Positions 1 through 10,896 of a DNA stretch of 64,000 nt are shown here, piece by piece. Below the pieces are notes generated by a model. That model did not search any database. It worked only from the letters and a program-made list of their open reading frames with translations, and had not been told where the DNA came from. The translations under genes and the position numbers were made by a program. Position 1 is the first letter of the stretch, and each line of letters opens with the position of its first letter. Source of the DNA: Yamagishiella unicocca (taxonomy: Eukaryota > Chlorophyta > Chlorophyceae > Chlamydomonadales > Volvocaceae); the NCBI GenBank assembly GCA_003116995.1, contig BDSL01000068.1:310001-374000 (forward strand), in the 5' to 3' direction.

Positions 1-360
1 TTGTGCGTCCATGCGAACGTCACCGTCGCTGTGGACCTTGCTCTCCATCAGCGCCACAGCTGTATTGGCCTGAGCAGCTCCAAGGTCCACAGTCGTCACA
101 GTCTGACAGCGTGTCTCGCCCAGCCAGCGGCAGAATCTCCGCTGCTCGCAGCTGGTTGCTGAGTTCAACGAGGCCCAATAGTCATCGACCCGCAGCCGTT
201 GCGACGACGGACCAGGACCAGCCGCCGGCTGGGAGTGACATAAATTCTCCAAGGGACGTTCGAGGGCCGAGAAATTGCTCCATAGCGGCTGGGCCGCCAG
301 CCTGGCCAGTATGGTGACTGGCGCGGCCATGTGGAGCAACGGCCCACACGCGAGCAACAT
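1..360 (-). CDS. 5' part of an unknown gene, running off the left edge
   Basis: An ATG at 360-358 opens 120 codons with no stop to the window edge. The N-terminus is hydrophobic (MLLACGPLLHMAAPVTILAR), so it could be a signal peptide or membrane anchor. The rest is mixed and moderately charged, with no family I recognise. The frame being open to position 1 and the first-ATG position are the only support. The reading could stop or splice just outside the window. Together with the phosphatase gene it would form a divergent pair with about 1 kb between starts. Confidence 0.35.
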   Translation of the reverse strand, partial: MLLACGPLLHMAAPVTILARLAAQPLWSNFSALERPLENLCHSQPAAGPGPSSQRLRVDDYWASLNSATSCEQRRFCRWLGETRCQTVTTVDLGAAQANTAVALMESKVHSDGDVRMDAQ

Positions 361-1376
361 GATGCCAATAGAGAAAGCTCAATGCTAAGAGAGCAGAGAG
401 CTTTGCGAATGGGGGCCGGAAGAGCTGTGGCCCTGAGCGCAGTCAGCGCGAAAACGTGAGAAGCAACGAGGAGGCTACAAGTGGGCCGTGATGGTATGCT
501 ATCTATATGCTTATGAGGCTATATGAAGGAATTGAAAGAATTGACGTCTTCATTCGCTTTAATGACAACGCCGAAATCGAGGCCAGCTGTTCAAGCAGTC
601 AACGACCAGGCACCGCCCATCAAACACACAAATGACTGGGGAAAAACACCAATCGCCACTGTTACTAGAAAAGATCTATTCTACCCTTCGTGAACACCAT
701 CGCCACTTCCACACTTGTATCATGCGAAAGACTCGACAGTCGAAAACAAGTGTCCCATCAGGCCAACAGTTACCCACTTATAACGTGTAGAAACCAAGAC
801 AAAATTCGTTCAACGCCTGACGTGGCCTCCAAGCGTTACACCGCAACGGGCGAGAAGTCACATCAATTGCTTGCGTTGTTTTGGGCTTCATCAACGGAGG
901 AACTTCTGTATGTTTTAGCACATTCTAAACCGGCTACTTCGTATGGCCAATCGTCCTATGGACTGGCAACGCACGACGTTTTCTTCTGTACGGCGCCTTA
1001 CGTTCCGCACGTCCGCAGTACCCTGAGCCGCCTACCAAACATGCTTCATCGCATCTTAGCACCTTTACATCTTCCTTGCACCAATTGCACTGATATTTGA
1101 CCGATAAGCCCATACCGGTACATTATAAGGCTTGTATGCCAAGTCCAGGTTTCATGAAACTCCTAGCAACGCGGCTTTTGCTATGCGATGGCATGTAAAT
1201 ATCTGATCCGAAGCTCGCTGATTGGATGCTATCACAGTAGCTTCATTGGCTTCTCCCTAGATAGGCTAGTTTTCCGCGCCGGGCTGCCAGGACAGTGTTG
1301 TGATGGGAGCTGGGGCATCTACTCAGGTGCAACCCAAGTATAAATGGGACCAGGTGCGCGCAAGGCCCTAAGACAC
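361..1376. other. Intergenic region upstream of the phosphatase gene
   Basis: No gene recognised. A plus-strand open frame at 690-1100 starts at GTG, has no recognisable motif and AT-richer codons, and is judged spurious. A TATA-like TATAAAT lies at 1339-1345, close to the phosphatase start at 1377. If it is the real TATA box the 5' leader would be only a few nucleotides, so the true transcription start is uncertain. Confidence 0.4.
1339..1345 (+). promoter_or_regulatory. TATA-like box upstream of the phosphatase start
   Basis: TATAAAT lies 32 bases upstream of the ATG at 1377. The spacing would leave almost no leader, so it may be coincidental or mark a secondary start. Confidence 0.25.
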
Positions 1377-4300
1377 ATGTTCGAACGCCACGCGGCCCAC
1401 GTGCCTAACCGCTACTCGGCCGCAGTGGTGAAAGGCCATACGCTCTGCGCCATGTGTGGTGTGTTTGCGGCAGAGGGATTGCATTCTGCAGGTTGTGGGC
1501 CCCCGGGGCTGGGGTGTTAGAACCACCTGTCGGGTCCCCTTTTTGGTTACGCGCGGGTCGCCTGCTTAGCCCACTCTTTTCTTCAGCAGGGTCTTGGGCC
1601 TGCGCCCCTACCCTTCCCGTCACAGCCCGCAGCAGCCGCAGCAGCCGCAGCAGCCGCAGCAGCCGCACACAGCCGCAGCAGCCGCCCGGAGGGGACGCTC
1701 CCATCATTGCTGTCCCCAAAACGGCCTCCCCTACTGCTCCGAGGCCGCACTATACACAGCCACCGGCACTTGGCCTCCGAAAGCACCTCCGAGGGGCGGG
1801 GAGCACCCGCCACCCCCACGGGCGTTGCGACCCCTGCCCCCACCTGCGGCCTCCTTGGTGCCCCCTGACGCAGGACCACGTTCTTAAGGGGCCCTGGACG
1901 TTTCTGTTCAAGGAGAGGGTCCAGTGCGCCTGTGAAGGTGGGTCGGGCTATAGAGTGCAGGTAGCGAGGCCGCGGAGGAGGAGGAGGAGGGCGCCGCAGT
2001 GGGACCCGTCCGCTCGACCGTGCAGCCCCCCACTGCTGCTGGGTACCGGCCCCGAATCATTCTCAGGATCCGTGCTAGGATTGGTTGGACAGGAATGTGC
2101 AGGGGACGCCAGTGCGCATGTGCTGGGCTGGGGCGGAGCCATGGTTGCTTGCAAGGCAGCGGGTTGCTCGTGGGGGTGCCGTTCACGTGCTACGTTCCGT
2201 CCGACCACCATACCCGTACCTGTGTTGTTCACGCCAACACCCTGTGGTCTTATGTGCGCCCAATGTCTACCTTGCTGACGCACACCACCACCACCAACAA
2301 CAACAAGACCACCGTCACCGTCACCACCACACCACCACTGCCGTCACCACCACCACCATCACCACCACCACTACCGCCATCACCACCACCACTACCGCCA
2401 TCACCCCGCCACCACCATCACCACCATCACCACCATCATCACCATCATCACCACCGCCACCACCCCCGCCACCGCCCCATCTGACTTTCCCCCTGCAGGC
2501 AGCAGGTGGTGCACCAAGGAGAACCCCGCCAAGCAGAAGGAGGCCAATGCCATTCCGGGGTTGCACAGCAGCTGGGTGGGTGACAAGGTGCTCGCCACCG
2601 CGAGGCCCTGGCAGAGCAACGTGGAGCAGTACGGACTGGTGGCGGCGTTCCAGCGGGAGAACATCGGCATGATCCTCAACCTGCAGGCGAGGCCGGCGGG
2701 AGGGGCAAGAGGACAGGGGACAGACACAGGACGGACAGGAGGATCACGGACACAGGAGGGGAGCGAAGAGGCCGGCGGGAGGGGCAAGAGGACAGGGGAC
2801 AGACACAGGACGGACAGGAGGATCACGGACACAGGAGGGGAGCGAAGAGGCCGGCGGGACGGGCAAGAGGACAGGGGACAGACACAGGACGGACAGGAGG
2901 ATCACGGACACAGGAGGGGAGCGAAGAGGCCGGCGGGACGGGCAAGAGGACAGGGGACAGACACAGGACGGACAGGAGGGTCACGGACGCATGCAGGGAA
3001 CGAAGAGGCCGGTCGTGGCGCATGACCCGCCCGCCATAGGTTGGATTGCCCCGCGCACCTCCCGACCCACGTCCCCTCGATACCCGAGTGGAAGGGAGGG
3101 AGGGGCTGCGCCACACGGTTTCCTCTTCGTGTAACTACCGGCTCCAACGGCTCTTAATTCTCTCCCCTCAAAGTGGCTCCTCTCAAGACGCGGTCAGGGG
3201 CCGTGCGCTTTGCTCGATCCTCGAATGCGGTTGCTGACGTGACGTGACGTGGGCGTCATTCCGGACCTCTCTCCGTGGTCTCGCAGGAGGTGGGCGAGCA
3301 TGCCAGCTGCGGCCCCGGCAACCTGGCAAACAGCGGCTTCACGTACGACCCGGAGACCTTCATGGCGGGCGGGGTGGGCTACTACAACTTTGCGTGGCGC
3401 GACATGGGAGTGCCCTCCCTGGACAGGATGATGGACATCGTGCAGGTGAGGGCGCTGTACGGCGCTGGGAGGTTGGCGGCTGGTAGCAGGCTTGCGCAAG
3501 GGCGGTCTGCGCAAGGGTGGTTTGCGCAAGGGCGGTCTGCGCAAGGGTGGTCTGCGCAAGGGCGGTCTGCGCAAGGGCGGTCTGCGCAAGGGCGGTCTGC
3601 GCAAGGGCGGTCTGCGCAAGGGCGGTCTGCGCAAGGGCGGTCTGCGCAAGGGCGGTTTGCGCAAGGGTGGTCTGCGCAAGGGCGGTTTGCGCAAGGGCGG
3701 TCTGCGCAAGGGCGGTCTGCGCAAGGGCGGTCTGCGCAAGGGCGGTCTGCGCAAGCAGACCGCCCTCGGGGCCTTCGGCTGCTGGAAGTGCTGCGACCTC
3801 GCCTCGCTGATCGTCCTCTTGACCGTTGACCGTTCCTCGCTCGTCCCAACCTGCGCCGTTGCACCCCAACCGCCTCAGGTCATGGACTTCGTCACTCGTG
3901 TGGAGGAGCGGAAGATCGTCGTACACTGCCACGCGGGCCTGGGGCGCACGGGTCTCTCCATTGCCTGCTTCTTCGTCTTCGCCGACATGTACGACGACGC
4001 GGGCATGGCGATCGAAGCCGTCCGGAAGTTCCGGCCCGGCGCCGTACAAACAGCCAGCCAGGTCGCCTTCGTCACCATCTTCGGGCAGTACTTGCTACAT
4101 CTGCGCTGCCTCTTCGTGCCGCAGCCCCACCGCGGCGGCGGCAAGGGCGGCGGCGGATCGCTGGAGACCAAGTCGGCGCCGCCGGCGAGTAGCGGGTCCA
4201 GCCTCATCCCCCAGGACGGCCTGCTCGAAAGCAAGGAGACGGGTGCCTCGCTGGTGGGCGTGTACGACACGGGGCTGACTGTGACGGTGCCGCTGCAGCA

Positions 4301-7284
4301 GGTTGGAGCTTGCGACCGGGGAGGGGGATGTCGCGGCGCCGTATAGGAGGGAGAGCAGCGAGGAAAGGAGATTGAGGAGATAACAAGGAAATATTGTCAG
4401 GAAGAAAGCGTTTAGGAGGGGCGGGTCCGAGGTCAGGGAGGGTCTCCTGTTGAGTTTGGTCCTTCCTACCTACGTTAGGGCTAAGGGCACGAGGGTCCCC
4501 ACTCCCGGCTCGTGCTGGCGGCTAGAGTGCCGCTCCCTCCAACCCCCCGACGTCCCTTGGTCTCAAACTTCCTCCACACCGCCCAGTCGCGTTTCCGATT
4601 TCGATCCTACGCGCGGCGCCCCAACCCCTGGGTCCCGGACCTCTCGCAGGCGATGCAAGCAGGCGGGGCCGCGGGGGCGTCGCTGACCGAGGAGGACCTG
4701 GGGCTCCAGCAGCACCTCCCCTGGAATGACGCCTTCCAGATCCAGCCCAAGCTAGCCAAGGACTTCAAGCCGCGCCCTCCCCGGACCTACACGGAGGCGC
4801 TGGCCAGGCAGGCGAGGCTGCTGCACGGGCCGGAGCGGAGGGCGTTCCTGCGGCTGCACAAGGTACGGTGCCGTACGGTACGGCAGCGCTGCGGGAGATG
4901 GCGGGGTGGATCAGAAGTCCCGTGAGATCGCTGTGGGCCGTGCGGGACCGGGCGCGTGGGCTCGGGATCAGGGCTCGGACGGCAGCAGCGAGCGGATGGG
5001 TTTCGAGGAAGACCGGATGGGTGGGTTCAGGTGGTTGGGGCGGAGGCTGCAGGCCGTGCTAGCTGCAAGGGAGGTATCCGGGATTCCTTGTTGGGCATTG
5101 CTGGGCGCAGGGCGCCCAGCTAGGTCAGCATTGGCGCTCGCATCGGCCATCACGAAAACCATAAGGCGGCATTACCGGCCTTCCTCCCCCTCGTGTCCCT
5201 CAATTTCCAACAGCCATTCAACCACCAACGCCCAACCTCCCCCCTTTTCCCCCCGCCCTCGGTTTGTCGGCCGTGGATTCGCGGATTCTCTTATCAAACC
5301 CCCCTCCTCCCACCACGTACCCGCAGCTGGTCAAGAAGGCGATCTTCGCAATTATAGCCGCCGCCCAGGCCTTCCAGCCTTCAGGCCAGCAGCGCACCAC
5401 GCTCCCGCTGCCCGCTATTCCCGAAGACGAGTCCGCGCCAGGGCCCGAGGCACGGCCCCCCGCATCCGAGCCCCCCCAGTCCGCGCTTCCTCCCACATTC
5501 GCGCACGCCCTGGCCCTGCTCATAAAGCACCACAGCCCAGCTCACGTGGACTCCGCAGGGCTGCAGCCACTGGCGTCGAGCCCGGCCTACGTGGCATTGA
5601 CGGGACCCAACGTACGTTCGGCCTTCGTACAATAAGCCAAAATGCCGCCGTAGCGCAAACCGCCGTTAATTTTGTGCTTTGTCGCGTTACCGCCTCATCG
5701 AGAGTACGACTTCAATTCATCATTTGTCCAGCGAAATATCACCATCGTCATCGTCATCATCGTCGTCACCACCGCGACGAGTGCTTGAACTAGCGCCCTG
5801 GCACTCTGTTGACGTCGTACGTTGATGTGGCACGTGTTGACGTCGTACGTTGATGTGGCATGTGTTGACGTCGTACGTTGATGTGGCACGTGTTGACGTC
5901 GTACGTTGACGTGGCACCTTCCACAGGTCGAAACGCATGTGGTCTTGGGCGCCGCGTCGCAGCTCAAAGCGGAGCTGAGTCGGGGCCACTACGACGAGCT
6001 GGACCGCGCACCGCTGCTGGTGGTGGTGCTGATCCTGGAGGCGTTCTTCGCCAACTTCACGTCAGGAGAGGAGCCCTCCTCGCTGACGCCCGAGTGCCTC
6101 AAGGCCGTCTCCAAGAGCTACCAGGTGAGGTCGTGCTTGCCGTAAACACTGTGCGGCAGCGACCCTGATTTGTTGCGTCACTTTGGAAAATTTGAATCCG
6201 TCTGGGTTTTGCTCCGTGGCACACCGCTGAACACCCAACTTGGAGGTCACCGTGCCCACTCCTCCCCACCCCACCCGACCGAACCTACCTCGCAGGACCT
6301 CTTCGAAGGTCACGTGCCGGCGCCGCCCGGCACACCGCCCGCCTCCATGAACGGCTCCGTGCCGGGCGCCAGCAGCGCCTCCCTGGAGTTCGCCCGGCAG
6401 GCGTACGAGATCCTGGAACCCCTGGATCCACGCGACAGCGAGCTGCTGCTTGTGTTCGCCACGATGCTTCGGGTGGTTGCTCGCGGCAGCGGTCCAGGCT
6501 GCGAGGATGCGGTGGTGGACGTTGGCAAGTGGGCAACAGGGCTACTGCTGGGGAAGCTGGGCAGAGTTGAGACGGTGCGTGGGCGCCTCTCTGCCGGGTT
6601 GTGTCTCGTGTTTTGCGCTCCTGCACCGATTGGGGTTCCGCTGTTGAGGGAGGGGCGAGGACGAAGGATGCGTGGAGCCGAAGCTCGGAAGTGAAGGAAG
6701 CTCGCGGGAGGGGCGGCCTCGCACCACGTGTGTGTTTTTACGCTTTGGCCTCCGGCACCCCTGACCCTCCCCCCTGGCCTTACCCCCGACAGGCGGAGGA
6801 GGCGGTCCTCTCCTTCCTTTGGTACCTGGCTGGGCGTGACGAGGCGTACGCTATGTTGGTGCTGCTCAAGCGCCAGCGCATGGCCGGCGCCGTCAAGCGC
6901 ACCCAACAGTCAGGCGCGGTGGACGTGGCGGCGATGCTGCAGGCCGCCGCCGTGGCCCTAGCGGCGCCGCCGGTGCTCGGCAGCGTCCCCCTGGTCGCCG
7001 CCGCCCCCTCCTCCGCAGCCTCGGGCGCTGGGGTCCCCGGTTCGATGCTCTCGCAGGACGGGGCGTCTACGGACATTGGTGGGCCGATGTCCCCGGCGGC
7101 GGATTACTTGGACCCCAACAGCCCGCACATGCTACCCGCGCTGCAGCTGGCACAGCTGCTGTCGCAGGACGTGCAGCAGCTGTACAAGGTGACCTTCCGG
7201 GAGGCAATCGCGGGGATCTCCACGGTGGTATACCCGCCGCCGATAGCCACGGGGCGCATAGAAGTCCATGACGTTTGGCGGTGA
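1377..7284 (+). CDS. PTPDC1-like dual-specificity (tyrosine) phosphatase, 9 exons
   Basis: Exons: 1377-1458, 2499-2686, 3287-3445, 3879-4301, 4650-4862, 5327-5611, 5927-6124, 6296-6574, 6793-7284; phases agree and give about 772 aa. The catalytic P-loop HCHAGLGRTG (Cys160, Arg166) starts in exon 4. Exon 3 carries GEHASCG...GFTY and WRDMGVPS, with a candidate general acid Asp129. The N-terminal RYS...GHTLCAMCGSRWCTKENP region and SSWV...ARP match PTPDC1 (protein tyrosine phosphatase domain-containing 1), a cysteine phosphatase family linked to cilia and centrosome biology in animals. The last 470 residues are less conserved, with Ala/Pro/Ser-rich linkers. Intron 2 uses a GC donor (2687-2688). 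Introns 1, 2, 3 and 6 are loaded with tandem repeats. The first ATG is chosen because homology begins within 12 residues of it; an upstream exon cannot be excluded. Confidence 0.85.
1628..1664 (+). repeat. CAGCCG-rich microsatellite in phosphatase intron 1
   Basis: About four tandem copies of a 9-base CAG-CAG-CCG unit, wholly intronic. Confidence 0.8.
2281..2470 (+). repeat. CAC/ACC microsatellite near the end of intron 1
   Basis: A long, imperfect CAC/CAT/ACC array just upstream of the intron 1 acceptor (AG at 2497-2498). It makes false poly-His/poly-Thr frames on the plus strand and a poly-Val/Gly frame on the minus strand. Confidence 0.9.
2689..3010 (+). repeat. 79-bp minisatellite filling phosphatase intron 2
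   Basis: Four units with a 79-base period start at 2689, 2768, 2847 and 2926, plus a partial fifth at 3005. The array begins two bases after the non-canonical GC donor of intron 2, so repeat expansion reached the exon junction. Confidence 0.95.
3493..3757 (+). repeat. 15-bp minisatellite in phosphatase intron 3
   Basis: About 17-18 near-identical copies of a 15-base unit (TGCGCAAGGGCGGTC with T/C variants). The unit is open in all six frames, giving artificial pentapeptide repeats. It lies between the exon 3 donor (3446) and exon 4 acceptor (3878). Confidence 0.95.
5807..5918 (+). repeat. 28-bp minisatellite at the end of phosphatase intron 6
   Basis: Four tandem 28-base units beginning TGTTGACGTCGTACG, each with a CGTACG-type palindromic core. 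The array ends 8 bases before the exon 7 acceptor. Confidence 0.95.
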
Positions 7285-9155
7285 GAAGGGTCAGGGGGGT
7301 CAGGGAGCCGGGGGTGTGTTACAGAGACGAACCGGTAACTCGACACGGGAAGTGTAGCTGGTGCATAGTCTTCGGACACCTGGACGCGCGTGCATGCTAC
7401 TGGACTCGGGGGGGAGGAGGGGGGAAGCAGGGGTTTATGGCCGTGAGGCGCATACCCCGCACGCAAGCGGGGAGATGTGCGCCCGAACAGGGCGAGCAGA
7501 GGGTGCGTCATGACTAGGTAGAGGGGCTCAGTGCGCGGGGTGGCATCTCGGGAGCTTGAAAGCCTGGGCGGAGGGCGTGAGGTGAAACAACTGCGAAGCT
7601 TCCGTACTGGCGTACGTCGCTGTACGGTGTGTGACGAGAAGGACGCCGCGATGGTGTCCGCTGAAATGTGTGTACGAATTAAATTGGCCATGGCGTGGTA
7701 CGGTGGGATGGTACTGCGGATTGGCCAGGTGGTACAGGTAGGCATCACGCGCGCGAGCGGTGGTGGCTGTGTTTATGCAAGCGCACGTGCGCAGTGCAGT
7801 AGGATGGGGCCACAACAGCCCTTGGTGGATTGACACGGTAGGACAGAGGGCACGACAATGAGTAGTCACTCAGGAGCGAGCAATTGTTTTTAGTGATTTA
7901 CCATCTATGGGATGGCGTTTTCGTGGTCGGTTTTAGGCTAGGAGGTGAGCAGCCGGTTGATCGTACGCTTAGCGGCCACAAACTGTGCCGTACAGTTGGA
8001 CAGGTTTTTTCGTGCGCGGTATCGGAGCAGAGCATCGTGCCGCGTAGGATCGAACAGCAATTGCGCCTGCCGTTGCGTTTTGTGCCAGAGGGGCTGCAGG
8101 CAGCCGCCAAGCACCCAAATGGGCTTGGCAGTTGCAACGAGAGGCGTCGCTTACATGTCTTCCGTTGAGGTGCGATACAACTCACATTGTGGCTCCGCTG
8201 AAAAATCACCGGTCGAAGTGTCACCATAGCTCCACACATCTACAGTGTTAATATAGAGACATGAAAGGCGAGGGAACAGCTGGTAAGGAAAGAAAGCAAA
8301 TGAAAGCCCTGCCCTCCTCGGCCCTGCGCTGCCCAGCGATTGCGCCGAGAGGACACCGCCAAACGCGTACCGGCCCAGCTCCGCCCAGCCCGGCTCCGTT
8401 GCCATATCACAGCAAAGGATAAGCCGAAGAAGAACTGACCCCACCGCTGTACCATGGTCGCGCCCAAACGCTGGAGACGTCCGCCGGTGCATTGCCGCCG
8501 GCATTGAGACGCGAAAACCCGCGCAAGCAGAGCACGAGCAGACACCCAAACCCAGGAAAGCCCACCCATTTCGCGTAGCGTAGACGTGTTACGCGCAGAC
8601 ACGGAGGGCGGCAAATGGGAACGAAAGGCAAAAGGAGTAGGTAGAGGTAGGAGTGGCGAGGAGCGTACGACGGAAAGAGCACAGGCAGCAGGGCACTCAG
8701 AAGCCTATACGTCACCAGTGGAAGCGCCGGGCGAGATTGCGACGTGTGCACGAACTGCTAAAGTACGTTGTGCGATGGGCACCCGTACGGCGGGTCGTAC
8801 GGCGACAGGGGAGACGTAAGTGTGCCACCAGTTGCGGCACATGTGATAGGCAGGCCAGTGCGCTCAGGGCTCTGCGCGAGCTCACCGCTGCACTGCCAGG
8901 TCCAATACCACGAAGCAGAGTTGGAGTCCGTGGATCAAGGTGCAATTCTCCGTAGGGTGGGGGGTGCGGCAGAGAGAGCGGGGATCAGCGGACGGCCCCA
9001 TGCGAGGTGGGCGGCCGGGCTGGGACGGCCATCCTCGCCCCGGCCCACTGGGTGGCGCACGTCCAGTGTGCGATCAGACACGTGAGTGCTGCAGCTTATA
9101 GGGATCCCGGCCCCCCCCCAAGTCGCCTGCCGCCTGTTCACTTTTGCATCGAGTG

Positions 9156-9205
9156 GTAGTAACTTGTTCAGTGGGCCCCAGACCATGAGGTAGAGGACGA
9201 GCGGT
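9156..9205 (+). repeat. MITE terminal repeat, degenerate solo end
   Basis: Matches the family end (TTGTAAC...CAGTGGG then CCCAGACC...GAGGTAGA) with several substitutions. No partner end is adjacent. Confidence 0.6.
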
Positions 9206-9270
9206 GGCCTCTGCACACCACTGAAATAATGCATGTGCGTGCCATGTTTGCGCAGCAGGAAGCCGCCGCT

Positions 9271-9310
9271 GTTGTTGTAATCGTTACAGTGGGCTCCAGA
9301 CCTTTCCAAT
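9271..9310 (+). repeat. MITE terminal repeat, solo end
   Basis: Starts GTTGTTGTAATCGTTACAG and continues GGGCTCCAGACC; same orientation as the end about 115 bases to its left. Confidence 0.65.
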
Positions 9311-9409
9311 CGTAGGGTGTTTTGAGGAGATCTGGGACGAGGCGAATGGGCAGTCTCGTTGCAAAGTTGGGCGTCTTTTGCAGGCCCTGCCCAGAAAAGG
9401 ACAGCGGCG

Positions 9410-9475
9410 CCTGGATTGGCAAGTGGATTGGCGATTGGATTGGCGATTGGATTGGCGCCTGGACTGGCGCAGGAG
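9410..9475 (+). repeat. 12-bp tandem repeat
   Basis: Roughly five copies of a TGGATTGGCGAT-type unit in the region between the two convergent genes. Confidence 0.8.
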
Positions 9476-10896
9476 TATTGAGTATGAGTGGACGGGAAGT
9501 GGGGCGTCCTACGTCATGTACACCACCGTGTTGGGCTTGCAAGGGTTCGTATGCTGCAGGGACCTCATTGAAATGCGTAGTCTGTTACTTGCGCCTCTGA
9601 TGTAATAATGTAAGCTCATAGAAATGCCGTCAATCTTTGCGTCAGTCATGTGTGACCAGCGTTCTGGCAACAAGAGACGGTAATATTCCGGCGAAGCGAG
9701 CAGACTTCGCGAACCTTCAGTCCTCAGCCGAGCACCTGAACGCTTCAGCCACACGCCACACCGACCTCACCAGCGGAGTGCCGTACCATGCCCCAACCGC
9801 CGAGTACCGTAACGCTAACTACATCATCGCAACGACCATAGGTGTGCGTCTCGGCCCAGCTGCCCGGGCCAGCAGCCTGTCGTGCCCTAACAGAATGCAC
9901 ATGCGTCTGCCGCACAACTCCCTGCGCTGCGTAGGTGCCTGTGATGCAACTGCGCAGCTCCCTAATCTGCTGCCCCGCCCCCCTGCTCCCGCGCCCCCCA
10001 GCAAAGCCCCGCAGCTGGCCAGCCCCACCTCGACCCGAGGAACACAGCCACACCGCAGCCACACCGCAGTCCCGGAGGGCACCTTCCAGTGTCGCTAGCC
10101 CGGGCTTCACCCGCCACCAACAGCTACATGCATCAATGCTTGCAACGGCACACGTCTTCGAACCCCACCTCACTCGCTCCCTAAAACACTCCTCGTTCCC
10201 TACCTCTCCTGCTCCCCGTTCCCTACCTCTCCTGCTCCCCGTTCCTATTCCTAAACCTCCTGCTCCCGATTCCTTAACAAACCTTCGAACACTCCTTACC
10301 ACGACCAACAGCGTAATCCTCGGACTGCGAAGCTGCGGATCGCGAGTGGTCGCGGTGGTGGTGGCGCCGTGTAGTATGTCCGACTCAAGTGAACCGGCTT
10401 GCGGCCAGGTAGCCCAGCCGTGGCATGGCTGGACATCAGCACCATCACGGCACATCTGCACCGCGAGCTGGCTGATAGGGGGCACCACCTGCCAGGCCTT
10501 GCTACTCGTCGGGCCGAACAAAAGACCCACAAAGACCCGCAAAGATCCACAAAGATCCACAAAGCAAAGATGGCGTGGGCGTGCGCGGTCCTTCCACCGA
10601 GGTTATGGCATATTTCCGAACCTTTATTTACCAGAGCGAAGAACTCCCAAGGTCGTGAACTCGTCGGCGCTGCGATGTCAGGGCGCGTCCCCCCGCCCTC
10701 GACCTCCGCACCTCCGTCCGCGACCTCCCCACCTGCAGCACATGATGCCAATACGCGCATCGACTTGAACACAAGCGCGCCACACACCTCCCGCGCGAGA
10801 CCTGCCGCCTCCGACCGTGCGCCACTCGGCCATCGCCTGTTTCAAAACCGGCGGATTGAGATTCCGGATTCGTCACCCTGAGCTCCAGCGCCGGCC

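Larger units (their letters stand above)
7285..10896. other. Convergent 3' regions of the phosphatase and FIST genes
   Basis: No coding gene recognised. It should hold the phosphatase 3' UTR (left) and the minus-strand FIST 3' UTR (right). Two plus-strand TGTAA motifs lie at 9601-9605 and 9609-9613, far from the phosphatase stop. No clear TGTAA was found for the FIST gene on the minus strand. Open frames here (for example plus 9935-10768 and minus 9745-10560) are Pro/Ser/Arg-rich, antisense to each other and without motifs. Two MITE ends and several short tandem repeats are present. Confidence 0.5.

Noticed and set aside
690..1100. 136-codon plus-strand frame
   Set aside because: GTG start, no motif, composition unlike the neighbouring genes, no splice partner.
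2281..2484. Poly-His/poly-Thr protein
   Set aside because: A CAC microsatellite in intron 1, immediately before a well-placed acceptor.
2689..3010. CRISPR-like direct repeats (also 5807-5918 and 25095-25281)
   Set aside because: Units are head-to-tail without unique spacers, and the context is nuclear introns. These are minisatellites.
3492..3760. Long pentapeptide-repeat frames on both strands (KGGLR, ADRPC and so on)
   Set aside because: They come from a 15-base minisatellite inside phosphatase intron 3. The conserved exons on either side join without them.
9935..10768. 277-codon plus-strand frame
   Set aside because: Low-complexity Pro/Ser/Arg sequence antisense to the FIST 3' region, made of short tandem repeats.
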